Below the pieces are notes generated by a model. It saw only the letters and a list, made by a program, of their open reading frames with translations, was not told the DNA's origin and ran no database searches. From NCBI GenBank assembly GCA_021769025.1, contig JAETTS010000020.1, positions 1-15,524 of the forward strand: a stretch of DNA of 15,524 nt, in the 5' to 3' direction. Source of the stretch: Enterocloster bolteae. GTDB taxonomy: Bacteria > Bacillota_A > Clostridia > Lachnospirales > Lachnospiraceae. Shown here in pieces: positions 6,656 through 14,328 of the stretch. The position numbers were made by a program, and so were the translations under genes. Numbering within the stretch: position 1 is the stretch's first letter; each line of letters begins with the position of its first letter.

Positions 6656-7411
6656 TTACTTCGCTGCCTTCACAGAAGTAATGTGGGGGTTCACTCCCTC
6701 GTACCAGTAAAGGAACCCTTCCAGATCAATCTTGTCACCAACCGTTAATTCTTTCACAGCTTTGTACACCTCTGTTGTATTGTCACAGAGATAGGATTCC
6801 ACTGTGAAATTATACGTACTTCCATCCAGGGAAACATTAAAGTACAGATCATCCCCCTCCTGGCCGGAACCATCCCAGCTGTAAAGAAACGCCACATCAT
6901 TGCCGTCTGCATCCTGGCCAGCTGGTTCCACGGTCATGCCTTTAAAGGATACGAACTCATTCTGATGCTTAATCAACTCCTCAGATCCCAGAAGAGATGT
7001 GATGTCCTGTGCCTCGGCCACATAATTTCCCTCTTCAATCTCAAATGTGGCATCGATGATCTCCACTTCGCCGGACCACTCCGCCTTATACCCGGTCACC
7101 TTGATCTTGGTTCCCACAGTTAGCTTGTCATAATCTTCCTGGGAGCAGGCCATATTGTACAGGAAATAGGCTCCATCCTTATCCTGGGAATAAACGGTTG
7201 CCTTGTTGTCCCACCAGGACTGCTTGGCTTGTACATAGGTCTCAACAACCACCTGGGAATCCAGGGGTGCAGCCACATATTCCTCATAGGTCATGACCCC
7301 TTCGGACTTGACATCGGCATCTTTGGATCCGGAGCCCTTGCCGGAGGACCCACAGCCTGTAAGGGCCAGGGCAAGAGACAAAACGATAGCCACTGATGTT
7401 AATTTTTTCAT
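6656..7411 (-). CDS. Lipoprotein with two OB-fold-like repeats, function unknown
   Basis: Starting at the ATG at 7411 gives 251 residues. The frame extends further upstream, but the AGGAG site is correctly spaced (about 10 nt) only for this ATG; the in-frame ATG at 7420 is almost on top of it. A signal peptide (MKKLTSVAIVLSLALALTGC) ends in the lipobox LTGC with Cys20, so the mature protein should be lipid-anchored outside the membrane. A Gly/Ser/Lys linker follows. Two similar beta-rich segments come next, each ending in a related element: LTVGTKIKVTGYKAEWSGEVE (about 97-117) and LTVGDKIDLEGFLYWYEGVN (222-241). Both suggest tandem OB-fold domains. Mature protein is acidic. No known enzyme motif is seen. 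It sits just downstream of the solute-binding protein gene but has its own promoter. Confidence 0.85.
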   Translation of the reverse strand: MKKLTSVAIVLSLALALTGCGSSGKGSGSKDADVKSEGVMTYEEYVAAPLDSQVVVETYVQAKQSWWDNKATVYSQDKDGAYFLYNMACSQEDYDKLTVGTKIKVTGYKAEWSGEVEIIDATFEIEEGNYVAEAQDITSLLGSEELIKHQNEFVSFKGMTVEPAGQDADGNDVAFLYSWDGSGQEGDDLYFNVSLDGSTYNFTVESYLCDNTTEVYKAVKELTVGDKIDLEGFLYWYEGVNPHITSVKAAK

Positions 7412-7467
7412 TTTACTCATTCTCCTCTTTCTGTGTTTCAAGTATTCAGTCGAAAGACTGTCAAACA

Positions 7468-7510
7468 CAAGCCTATTATACACGCATTTTCCAATAAATC
7501 AATAGGCTTG
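7468..7510. repeat. 10-bp inverted repeat bracketing the lipoprotein promoter
   Basis: CAAGCCTATT (7468-7477) and AATAGGCTTG (7501-7510) are perfect inverted copies 23 bases apart. One arm covers the first half of the -10 hexamer and the other overlaps the -35. It could be an operator, or a hairpin at the end of the transporter transcript, although the T-run expected of an intrinsic terminator is missing. Confidence 0.55.
7475..7502 (-). promoter_or_regulatory. Promoter of the lipoprotein gene
   Basis: On the minus strand -35 TTGATT (plus-strand AATCAA, 7497-7502), a 16-base spacer and a perfect -10 TATAAT (7475-7480) lie about 65 bases before the lipoprotein ATG. The -35 overlaps the stop codon of the solute-binding protein gene. 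Confidence 0.6.
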
Positions 7511-9184
7511 CCTCTTTTTTGCCTTTCGAAGGATCACATACAAAACCATAAGGAGCCATGCAGCGCCTAAGGAGGAGAGAAGAAAAATGGACATGGGAGG
7601 AAGTTTGCCAAGATCCGTTTTTTGAGCGTGGGAAGCAGCTCTCAGACTGCCGATCTGATCTAAACGATACAAGGATGTCATGTTGTCGTATAGCGCTTCT
7701 ATATAGGCATCGTCAACAACTTCCCCGCGTCGTACAGATTTTACCGTAGATTCGATCATCTGGCCGGAAGCATCCCGAAGAGAGGCAGAACCGTTAAATA
7801 CCGGGGTGACAAAGGTATGGTCCGTGTTGTCTAACAGCATCTTGGCAGCACGGATCTTCACATCATAGTAAAGCCCGTTGTCCTGGCCGCCACGTGACAG
7901 ATAATCCCTGTATTCCAAAGACTCCTGGGCCTTCTGTGTGACAGGAACATAGCCTTCTGTTTCAGAATAGGCGATCTGTACCTGGTTAGTCAACAGATAC
8001 TGGGTAAAGAGCCAGGAAGCCAGGACCTCTTGGGGATCCTCCCGATTGAAGACGCAGACTGACGGCCCCTGGGAGATCATCTGAGGATTCTGGGGGTCAA
8101 ACTGAGGGATGGGCATGACAGCGGTTTCGAACTCCACCAGTTTGTCTGCACTGATGTCACATAAAGGGGCATTGGTTCCCATCCAGGTGGCTCCGGCGGT
8201 AGAGTCAATGGCAAAGATACACTGTCCTGCATTTAAAAAATTAGCTGGATAGCTGGATATCTTAAATGTGGAGAAAGCCCCTGTCCTGGCATGTTCTCCG
8301 ATGGTAAGCAGAAGTTCTTTGGTGGTATCGTTAAACAGAAGCAGTTCTCCGCCCTCAGAAGAGTAGCCGGCCTGACGCTGCCTCAACATCTGGATCATCA
8401 TGTTGTCCGTGGACTTATAGATGAAAGGAATCATGACTTTTTGCCCGTTTACCAGGAAATTCTCTTGAGAATCCTGGGCCATGGCCGCCTCAGAGACCTG
8501 CCACACAAAATCCCAGGTCAACGATTCTGGAAGCTGGTAGCCTAAAGCCTCCACATAAGTTTTGTTGATGTAGCAGGCCTCTGTGGAACGCATGTAAGGA
8601 ATGGCATAGTAATGGCCGCCGAAGGAACACTCCTCCAAAAACTGGGGAACGATTTCGGATACTTTGGGAGAATCAAAGAGAACCTGGCTTCCGCCAAGAC
8701 CATACTGTTCATGGTCAAACAGCTTCTCTAAAGGCACGACCATGTTAACGCCTGTTAAGTAGGTAGCAATATGATCCGGATAGGTGATGCACACATTGGG
8801 AGTGGTGCCGGTGGCGATGTTGGTGATAACATCATTGTAGATCTTGCCGTAGTCGGTATACAGACGCAAATGGACGGTGATGTTGGGATACAGGGCCTCA
8901 AAATCGGAGATGGCCTTCTCATAGATCCCAGTCTGAGTCTTGTTGGTGTCGTTTTTTGCCCAGAACGTAATCTCATAATTCCTGGAAAGATCAAATGCAT
9001 CGGGAACCTCAAAGGGGCTTAGTCCCTCTTTCCCGTGGCATCCGGTAAGCATGGTCAGGCACCCAGCCAGGGAGAGTGCAGCCACAGCGTTTAAAATCCA
9101 ACTTTTTGACCTGGATCGGTGGCCGCAGGGATGGTTATGTCCCAGGTATCCCTTATTAAGATGGGTTAAATATAATTGTCTCAT
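7499..9184 (-). CDS. ABC transporter solute-binding lipoprotein (family 1, UgpB/MalE-like) with C-terminal membrane segment
   Basis: The 561-residue protein resembles family-1 extracellular solute-binding proteins for sugars or glycerol phosphates. The conserved start of the mature domain is YEITFWAKNDTN, with later FEALYPNITVHL, and inner segments such as GGHYYAIPYMRSTEACYINK. The start is set by GAGGAGG 9 nt before an ATG that overlaps the stop of the permease gene by 4 nt. The N-terminus has an unusual 28-residue hydrophilic lead, including GHNHPCGHRSRSKS, before the hydrophobic signal. Two lipobox-like cysteines follow, AGC42 and LTGC49. After the binding domain the protein continues to a hydrophobic segment (about 532-552) and a basic tail, RKAKKRQAY, predicting a second membrane anchor. 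At over 100 residues longer than usual relatives, it is atypical. The substrate is not evident. Confidence 0.85.
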   Translation of the reverse strand: MRQLYLTHLNKGYLGHNHPCGHRSRSKSWILNAVAALSLAGCLTMLTGCHGKEGLSPFEVPDAFDLSRNYEITFWAKNDTNKTQTGIYEKAISDFEALYPNITVHLRLYTDYGKIYNDVITNIATGTTPNVCITYPDHIATYLTGVNMVVPLEKLFDHEQYGLGGSQVLFDSPKVSEIVPQFLEECSFGGHYYAIPYMRSTEACYINKTYVEALGYQLPESLTWDFVWQVSEAAMAQDSQENFLVNGQKVMIPFIYKSTDNMMIQMLRQRQAGYSSEGGELLLFNDTTKELLLTIGEHARTGAFSTFKISSYPANFLNAGQCIFAIDSTAGATWMGTNAPLCDISADKLVEFETAVMPIPQFDPQNPQMISQGPSVCVFNREDPQEVLASWLFTQYLLTNQVQIAYSETEGYVPVTQKAQESLEYRDYLSRGGQDNGLYYDVKIRAAKMLLDNTDHTFVTPVFNGSASLRDASGQMIESTVKSVRRGEVVDDAYIEALYDNMTSLYRLDQIGSLRAASHAQKTDLGKLPPMSIFLLSSLGAAWLLMVLYVILRKAKKRQAY

Positions 9185-10047
9185 CCTTTTGTTCCTCCTC
9201 TTGACACTCCGGCCATCACTTTTTTGCGGAACATGAAAAACAAGAGAATTAGCGGCACAGAGATAACCACAACGGCTGCCATCATAGCCGGGATATTCTC
9301 GCGGCCAAATCCATTTTCCCGAATCTCCTGGATGCCGTTGGAGACCAGATAATACTTTGGGTCGTCAGTGATGAGGCGAGGCCATACATAAGAATTCCAG
9401 CACTCGATCACCTTTAAGATGACGATGGTAATCAGGGTAGGCTTGGATATGGGAATCACAACTTTTATAAGATAGCGAAAGTCCGAAGTGCCGTCCACTT
9501 TTGCCGCATAGTACAGGCTGTCTGGTATCTGTTCAAAGTTCTCCTTCAGAAGATAAAGGTAGAACACCGACATGACCGAGGGAAGGATAAGCCCTGGAAA
9601 AGAGTTGCGCATCTCAAGGTTGGTGACGGTGACAAAGTTGGTGATGACCACCAGCTCGTTGGGAATCATCATCATGGAAAGGAAGAGAAGGAATACCAGG
9701 TTCTTTCCCCGAAATTCCAGCCGTGCAAATGCAAAGGCTGCAAGGGTGATGACAATGAGCATGACGGCTGTGGTGGCAATTGTAAACCATGCGGTGTTCA
9801 TTAAGTATCGCAAGAGAGGGACAGCGGTAAAGGCATCCACATAATTCTGGAAGGTGGGAGCCAGGGTAAAAAATCTGGGAATATATTCTGAACTGTAGGC
9901 GCTGTAGCTTTTTACGGAGGTGAGAACCATCCAGTAAAAAGGAAACAGGACAATGACAGCCCAAATGCCCAGAAAAAAGTAGGTAAGAGCTTGGGCAGCT
10001 TTTCTATGGATTGCGGCAGTTTTAGCTGCATGTTTGTAATCATTCAT
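9181..10047 (-). CDS. ABC sugar transporter permease (UgpE/MalG type)
   Basis: The 288-residue integral membrane protein has about six hydrophobic segments. The EAA loop, YAAKVDGTSDFRYLIKVVIPISKP (180-203), contacts the ATPase in this family. The N-terminus, with LFPFYWMVLTSVKS, is typical of MalG-like permeases. The frame extends eight codons upstream to a TTG, but no ribosome site precedes it. An AAAGGA about 13 nt before the ATG at 10047 supports that ATG, although the spacing is long. The stop overlaps the solute-binding protein start by 4 nt (ATGA), which suggests translational coupling. It should pair with the permease encoded just upstream to form the channel. Confidence 0.9.
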   Translation of the reverse strand: MNDYKHAAKTAAIHRKAAQALTYFFLGIWAVIVLFPFYWMVLTSVKSYSAYSSEYIPRFFTLAPTFQNYVDAFTAVPLLRYLMNTAWFTIATTAVMLIVITLAAFAFARLEFRGKNLVFLLFLSMMMIPNELVVITNFVTVTNLEMRNSFPGLILPSVMSVFYLYLLKENFEQIPDSLYYAAKVDGTSDFRYLIKVVIPISKPTLITIVILKVIECWNSYVWPRLITDDPKYYLVSNGIQEIRENGFGRENIPAMMAAVVVISVPLILLFFMFRKKVMAGVSRGGTKG

Positions 10048-10080
10048 TTTGGATATCCGTTCCTTTCTCAAAACAGCAAA

Positions 10081-10102
10081 GGTTTTTCGGTTGGTTTTTC
10101 GG
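10081..10102. repeat. Short direct repeat before the second permease gene
   Basis: GGTTTTTCGG occurs at 10081-10090 and again at 10093-10102, two bases apart. It lies in the 108-base interval between the ancestral end of the first permease gene and the start of the second. The interval holds no ORF or clear promoter. Confidence 0.5.
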
Positions 10103-10155
10103 AAGCGGGATGTGAAAGTTTTGGCCTGGAGATGCCGAACATCCCTTTGCTCTGG

Positions 10156-10269
10156 TCAGAGGCCAGCCTTTTTATCACTGGCCAGCAAATTGATGGTGGT
10201 GATGGTCAGAACAATGGCAAACAGCAGGATAGCCGCTGCCGCCGCATAGGACGGATAACCGCCGCTGTC
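10156..10269 (-). pseudogene. Detached C-terminus of the upstream permease, beyond an in-frame TGA
   Basis: Immediately after the TGA at 10270-10272 the same frame remains open for 37 codons and ends with TGA at 10156-10158. The residues start DSGGYPSYAAAAAILLFAIV, then a hydrophobic stretch and a basic tail, LLASDKKAGL. That is the expected last membrane helix and C-terminus of UgpA-type permeases, in which SGGxPSYA-like sequence usually follows the xVGYVYDxLY element. Joined to the preceding 265 residues the protein would be about 303 residues, the usual family size. GGA (Gly) to TGA would be a single-base change. Confidence 0.72.
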
Positions 10270-11067
10270 TCAGTACAGCATGTCGTAGACGTAGCCTACG
10301 ATGGTATTCATCCCCGCTGCATTTAGGTTGGTGCCAAACAAAGCCACCGCATCACTGTACGCTTTGAAAGCGCCGATAAACCCTGTGATCACCAGATAGA
10401 AGATCATGGGGGAGATCATGGGAAGGGTGATCCGTAGAAAGATTCGGAGTCTTGGTGTGCCGTCTACCTGGGCTGCCTGGTAGTAGTCCTGATTGACAGA
10501 TGCTAAGGCGCTGGTCAGAATCAGGATTTTAAACGGCATGACCACCCAGATGGTGTAAAAACATAACACAAACATCTTGGCCCAGTAAGGCCCGTCTATA
10601 AAGTCTACGGAACTTCCGCCAAACCACCGGATAATCAGGTTGACAAACCCGTCGGAATAGGCAGTCTTTTTAAACAGAATCATAAAGACCAAACCGACTG
10701 CCAGGGTATTGGTCACATAAGGAAGAAAATAAACAGTTTGAAACAACTCCCTTAGGGGTTTTACAGAATGCAGCCCTACCGAGATTAACAAGGCGATTCC
10801 TGTAGACAGGGGAACCGTGATAATAACCAGAAGGAAGGTGTTTTTCACGGCCTGTAAAAAGTATGGGTCATGAAGAACGTAGGAGTAGTTGTAGGTTCCG
10901 ATGCCAAAATAGGTCTGGGAAGCCGAGTTGTATCCTTCCTCCACAGAATAGATGAACACATCAATGAGGGGATACACCAGGAAGACTCCCAGAAAAAGAA
11001 GTGCCGGCAGAAGATACAGCCAGCCCTTTAAATGGTTTATATTCCTATAGATCGGTTTTTGTTTCAT
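10270..11067 (-). CDS. ABC sugar transporter permease (UgpA/MalF type), truncated by in-frame stop
   Basis: The 265-residue reading frame starts at an ATG overlapping the ATPase stop by 4 nt, with GGAGG about 6 nt upstream. It has the UgpA-type N-terminus (GWLYLLPALLFLGVFLVYPL), five evident membrane segments and the EAA loop AAQVDGTPRLRIFLRITLPM (198-217). It ends abruptly at TGA after GYVYDMLY, before the last helix. The next 37 codons restore the family C-terminus in the same frame, so this is a nonsense mutation, stop readthrough or sequencing error. If real and not read through, the channel would lack its last helix, and the whole importer is probably inactive or altered. The rest of the frame shows no other damage. 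Confidence 0.85.
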   Translation of the reverse strand: MKQKPIYRNINHLKGWLYLLPALLFLGVFLVYPLIDVFIYSVEEGYNSASQTYFGIGTYNYSYVLHDPYFLQAVKNTFLLVIITVPLSTGIALLISVGLHSVKPLRELFQTVYFLPYVTNTLAVGLVFMILFKKTAYSDGFVNLIIRWFGGSSVDFIDGPYWAKMFVLCFYTIWVVMPFKILILTSALASVNQDYYQAAQVDGTPRLRIFLRITLPMISPMIFYLVITGFIGAFKAYSDAVALFGTNLNAAGMNTIVGYVYDMLY

Positions 11068-12206
11068 CGCAGGCCTCCATCTGTTATGGGAACGGGTAAA
11101 AAGGGGATCCTCTGTTCCGTCTGTTTATCAAAAAGAAACACTTTCCCGGGACGAAGGGAAAACCTTACCACAGGCTTTCTTACATCTGCCATATGTTCCC
11201 CGTCAATGACAGAGCGAACTGTGGGGTTCACGGAAGCTGGGTTTGCGCTGACAACAGTGATATCCCGGCCCATGACTTCCACGCTCTTTTGCTGGCAGGT
11301 AAAGGGACCATTGGGATCTGGAAGAAAGCCTTCAGGGCGGATGCCCACGTATACTTCCCCGGAAGGAACCTGTGGAGAACGTGTACCAGATAGAGGCAAG
11401 ACTGCCTCATGGCCGATGTACAACCTATGGTCCGTTACCTGCCCCTCAAAGACATTGATGGGAGGGTTCCCCAGGAACCTGGCCACAAAAAGATTCTCCG
11501 GATTGTCATATACCTCCTGTGGGCTTCCGGTCTGCATGACAACTCCTCCATTCATGACCACGATCTTGTCGGAGATGCTCATGGCTTCCTCCTGGTCGTG
11601 GGTGACAAAGATAGTGGTGATCCCGGTTTCCTTCTGGATCCTGCGGATCTCCTCCCTGGTCTGAAGCCGCAGGCGGGCATCCAGATTGGAGAGAGGCTCA
11701 TCTAAGAGAAGGACCCTGGGCATCTTAACCAAGGCTCTGGCGATAGCTACTCGCTGTTGCTGCCCCCCGGACAATTCTCCTGGCTTTCGGTCCATCAACT
11801 CCTGGATCTGAACAAGCCGGGCAACTTCCATGGCTTTTTTCACCATATCTGTTTTGGAAAGCCTGTCCTTGCCCTTTCGATTCTCCAGGGGAAACAGAAT
11901 ATTTTGTTGTACGGTTAAGTGGGGATAGAGGGCATAATTCTGGAATACCAGGCCGATTCCCCTAAGTTCCGGAGGAAGGTCCGTGACATCATCCTCACCG
12001 AAAAAGATCCGGCCAGAAGTCGGCTTTGTTAAGCCGCTTATCAGATTCAGGGTTGTGCTTTTGCCGCAGCCGGAGGGCCCTAACAACCCTATCAGCGTTC
12101 CATCCGGGATCCGGAAGGTGAAGTCCCGGACAGCGGTCACAGCTTCTCCTCGCTTCTTGCCCCGGCCGGGATAGGTTTTTGTGAGATTCTGTAAGATAAC
12201 TTCCAT
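11064..12206 (-). CDS. ABC transporter ATPase (UgpC/MsmK type)
   Basis: The 380-residue cytoplasmic ATPase energises the importer. From the ATG at 12206: Walker A GPSGCGKST (43-51), Q-loop FQNYALYPHL (88-97), signature LSGGQQQ (145-151), Walker B LLLDEP (166-171), D-loop SNLDA, and switch histidine H203 in FVTHDQEE. After residue 240 the MOI/TOBE-like regulatory domain of MalK-type ATPases follows (IRPEGF near 300). The frame extends upstream to another ATG at 12269, but a GGGAG site 5 nt before ATG 12206 and the match to the family N-terminus (MEVILQNLTKTYPG) favour the shorter form. MsmK/UgpC ATPases often serve more than one importer. The gene follows the methyl-accepting protein gene by 68 bases, with a hairpin between. 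Confidence 0.93.
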   Translation of the reverse strand: MEVILQNLTKTYPGRGKKRGEAVTAVRDFTFRIPDGTLIGLLGPSGCGKSTTLNLISGLTKPTSGRIFFGEDDVTDLPPELRGIGLVFQNYALYPHLTVQQNILFPLENRKGKDRLSKTDMVKKAMEVARLVQIQELMDRKPGELSGGQQQRVAIARALVKMPRVLLLDEPLSNLDARLRLQTREEIRRIQKETGITTIFVTHDQEEAMSISDKIVVMNGGVVMQTGSPQEVYDNPENLFVARFLGNPPINVFEGQVTDHRLYIGHEAVLPLSGTRSPQVPSGEVYVGIRPEGFLPDPNGPFTCQQKSVEVMGRDITVVSANPASVNPTVRSVIDGEHMADVRKPVVRFSLRPGKVFLFDKQTEQRIPFLPVPITDGGLR

Positions 12207-12219
12207 GTCTGCTCCCATC

Positions 12220-12265
12220 TGCCTGCAGCTGCGTTCCGGCGCTGGCCTGGTCTTTGCTGCAGGCA
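12220..12265 (-). promoter_or_regulatory. Hairpin directly before the ATPase ribosome binding site
   Basis: A perfect 10-bp inverted repeat, TGCCTGCAGC (12220-12229) and GCTGCAGGCA (12256-12265), occupies most of the space between the methyl-accepting protein stop and the ATPase ribosome site (GGGAG, minus strand, 12212-12216). There is no T-run, so it is not a standard terminator. It could be an mRNA processing or stability element that separates sensor from transporter expression. Confidence 0.4.
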
Positions 12266-12274
12266 ACATTTTTA

Positions 12275-13207
12275 TCAGTCTTTGATGATAGGCGGTATCT
12301 GGGCCATCAGGTTATCAATGTCCTCAAACATGGCGCTTTTGGTAGTGCCCAGGCGGCTGGCCTGGCTGATATGGTTTGTGACCTCTTTATATTGTTCCCT
12401 GATTTTGTCAAAGAATCCGCACAGGGATCCGAGAGCAGACCGGGACTGTCCAATAACCCCGGAGATCTGGTTGTGCACCGATGTGGCACCTTCCGCTGCC
12501 TCGGTGATCTTGTCAAACATCTCGTAGGTCTCTTTCACTTTGTCAAGGCTCTGCCCCAGGGCTTCTTTGGAACTGTCGATGCTGTCACTTAATTTGTCAG
12601 TTCCCTGTTCCACGTTCTTAATATCCGTATCCACCTGAGCAGCCAGATCCTTGATCTCATCGGCCAGCTTTTTCACCTCCGTTGCCACCACGGCAAATCC
12701 GCTTCCCATGGAACCGGCTCTGGCTGCCTCGATGGAAGCATTGATGGCAAGGATATTGGTCTGATCCGCAATGGACACGATCCGGCTCATTCTCTGCTTG
12801 ATCTGTTCGACGGAATCCTGAAGCGCAGAGAACGTGTTGCCCATCTCCCCGAAATGAGCATCTACCTCCATGGCGCTGTTTTTTAAAACCTCCACTTCAT
12901 TCTGGGCCTGGCCTACGGTTCTGGCGATCTCATCCCTGACCGTGACAAACTGCTCGGATGTCTCGCCGACGCTTGAGAAATTCTGCCCCATGTCCTCCAG
13001 CCGTTCCTGGAACTGCTGGGCTTCTCCCAGGACGCTGTTGAAGGAGGTATTGATAAGGCCCAGCTCCTGAAGAGACTGTACCTCCTTCTGAACCAGATCT
13101 GTATGATACTGCTTTAAGCTGTCCATCACATACAGAACCGGGTACAGATCTTTTTCCCCGCCCTGTTTCTTTCCTGCATTTTGCTGATTGTTTCTGCGAA
13201 ACAGCAT
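12275..13207 (-). CDS. Soluble methyl-accepting chemotaxis-type protein
   Basis: The 310-residue protein is almost entirely helical. Its signalling tip (about 142-185) reads IVSIADQTNILAINASIEAARAG followed by GFAVVATEVKKLADE, the hallmark of chemoreceptor cytoplasmic domains that bind CheW and CheA. It has no membrane segment, no HAMP domain and no recognisable ligand domain; the N-terminus is a short basic lead plus about 100 helical residues. So it must receive its signal from a partner. The gene starts 15 bases after the FIST gene stop with GGGGGAG about 8 nt upstream, so the two are almost certainly co-transcribed. The FIST protein is the obvious sensor partner. No cheA, cheW, cheB or cheR is in the window. 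Confidence 0.92.
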   Translation of the reverse strand: MLFRRNNQQNAGKKQGGEKDLYPVLYVMDSLKQYHTDLVQKEVQSLQELGLINTSFNSVLGEAQQFQERLEDMGQNFSSVGETSEQFVTVRDEIARTVGQAQNEVEVLKNSAMEVDAHFGEMGNTFSALQDSVEQIKQRMSRIVSIADQTNILAINASIEAARAGSMGSGFAVVATEVKKLADEIKDLAAQVDTDIKNVEQGTDKLSDSIDSSKEALGQSLDKVKETYEMFDKITEAAEGATSVHNQISGVIGQSRSALGSLCGFFDKIREQYKEVTNHISQASRLGTTKSAMFEDIDNLMAQIPPIIKD

Positions 13208-13222
13208 GTCTTTTCTCCCCCT

Positions 13223-14299
13223 TTACTCAAATACGGCACATGTCATGGATTGATTGACAAACTGGTTGTTATAATGTTCCCCGTATCCTACCAGGCCTGC
13301 ATGGTTGCCTAAAGCGGCCATTTCCTGTAAATATTCCTGCATGTAGCGGTTTTCACTAAACAGTTTATACCGGAACAAGCAGTTGACAGAAAACACAGCC
13401 GACCGCCGTGGAAAATCCCGGCAAATGGTCTCGATGGTCTCCTTTACAGTGGCCCTGTAATCCCCCAGTTCCAGAAGGCTTAACACATCGGAATCATTGA
13501 CCTGCCTGAAGCATGCCAGGGCATTGCCACTTACGTCCTTGATGGAGATGATACAGGTCTCGTTCCCGTTTATCTTCCCGAATGGATTTTTAAAGGTCTG
13601 GGTTAAGATCTGCTGCTCCGAGATGTGGAGGATATCCTGATAGACCTGTCTGGCAGGCTTTCCGTTTAAGGAACCCATAATATATCTTGCTTTGTCCGTA
13701 TTGGAGGCAATAAACTGCTGGCCTTTCATGGGATGGTAGATATTTTCCTTGTAGGCTTTGACCCTGCCGTCCTGGTTCCGGATGAGGGCGTAGGCCACCC
13801 CATCTTCATAGATGCGGCCATTGGCAGATACCTTGCCGCCGTCTCCGGTTCCCCCTACCAGGGAAATGTTCCGATGCCTTAAAGCTGTATGTATGGTGGT
13901 CAGCACACAGGCATCATTGCCAGAACAGAAATCGATGCAGATGGTATTTTCCTGGGAGGCGCTGACCTTTCTTAAGTCTTCTTCCAGCCTGCGGATATAT
14001 TTTACCGGCATGACAGATACCTGCTCCAGCACATTGGCTGCTGCGCTCACTCCATCTGAAAAGGCCACCACGCCTACCCCCTGCTCTGCAACCCTGGTAT
14101 CATAACACATTCCGATGCAGCCGATGCTGGGCACCTGGGGAAAAAGCATTTCCAGTTCCTTTACATGGCTCTCAAACTGGCTGCTGTTAGACATAAGCAT
14201 AATCAACTGGGGATGGGAAAGCCCCCGAACCGCTTCCTTTAGATCTCCGCGCTGGCTCATACCAAAAAACTGTCTCACGATACGATTCCTCTCTTCCAT
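13223..14299 (-). CDS. FIST-domain sensory protein (FIST N plus FIST C)
   Basis: The 358-residue soluble protein shows both FIST regions. The N domain spans about 30-205 and includes SIGCIGMCYD and VGGTGDGG (148-155). The C domain spans about 215-355, with NGKPA (212-216), FSVNCLFRYKLF (303-314), GLVGYGE (335-341) and VNQSMTCAVFE at the end. FIST is a known sensory module found with signalling domains and proposed to bind small ligands such as amino acids. This copy has no fused output domain, and the next gene encodes a methyl-accepting protein, the probable output. A clear promoter lies 30 to 59 bases upstream. The first ATG has no good ribosome site. GTG at codon 8 (14278) has GAGAGGA at proper spacing, so the true start may be seven residues later. 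Confidence 0.9.
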   Translation of the reverse strand: MEERNRIVRQFFGMSQRGDLKEAVRGLSHPQLIMLMSNSSQFESHVKELEMLFPQVPSIGCIGMCYDTRVAEQGVGVVAFSDGVSAAANVLEQVSVMPVKYIRRLEEDLRKVSASQENTICIDFCSGNDACVLTTIHTALRHRNISLVGGTGDGGKVSANGRIYEDGVAYALIRNQDGRVKAYKENIYHPMKGQQFIASNTDKARYIMGSLNGKPARQVYQDILHISEQQILTQTFKNPFGKINGNETCIISIKDVSGNALACFRQVNDSDVLSLLELGDYRATVKETIETICRDFPRRSAVFSVNCLFRYKLFSENRYMQEYLQEMAALGNHAGLVGYGEHYNNQFVNQSMTCAVFE

Positions 14300-14328
14300 A
14301 TTCTATAATGGTATTTTATCCAACCGCT

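Noticed and set aside
10048..10071. Longer UgpE-type permease starting at TTG 10071
   Set aside because: The eight extra residues start with TTG and contain the only plausible ribosome site (AAAGGA) themselves.
11032..11664. 210-codon open frame on the (+) strand
   Set aside because: It is the opposite-strand shadow of the ATPase gene, with no protein-like composition or own ribosome site.
12207..12269. Longer ATPase starting at ATG 12269
   Set aside because: The extra 21 residues lie over the hairpin, have no good ribosome site, and do not fit the family N-terminus, which begins at the ATG at 12206.
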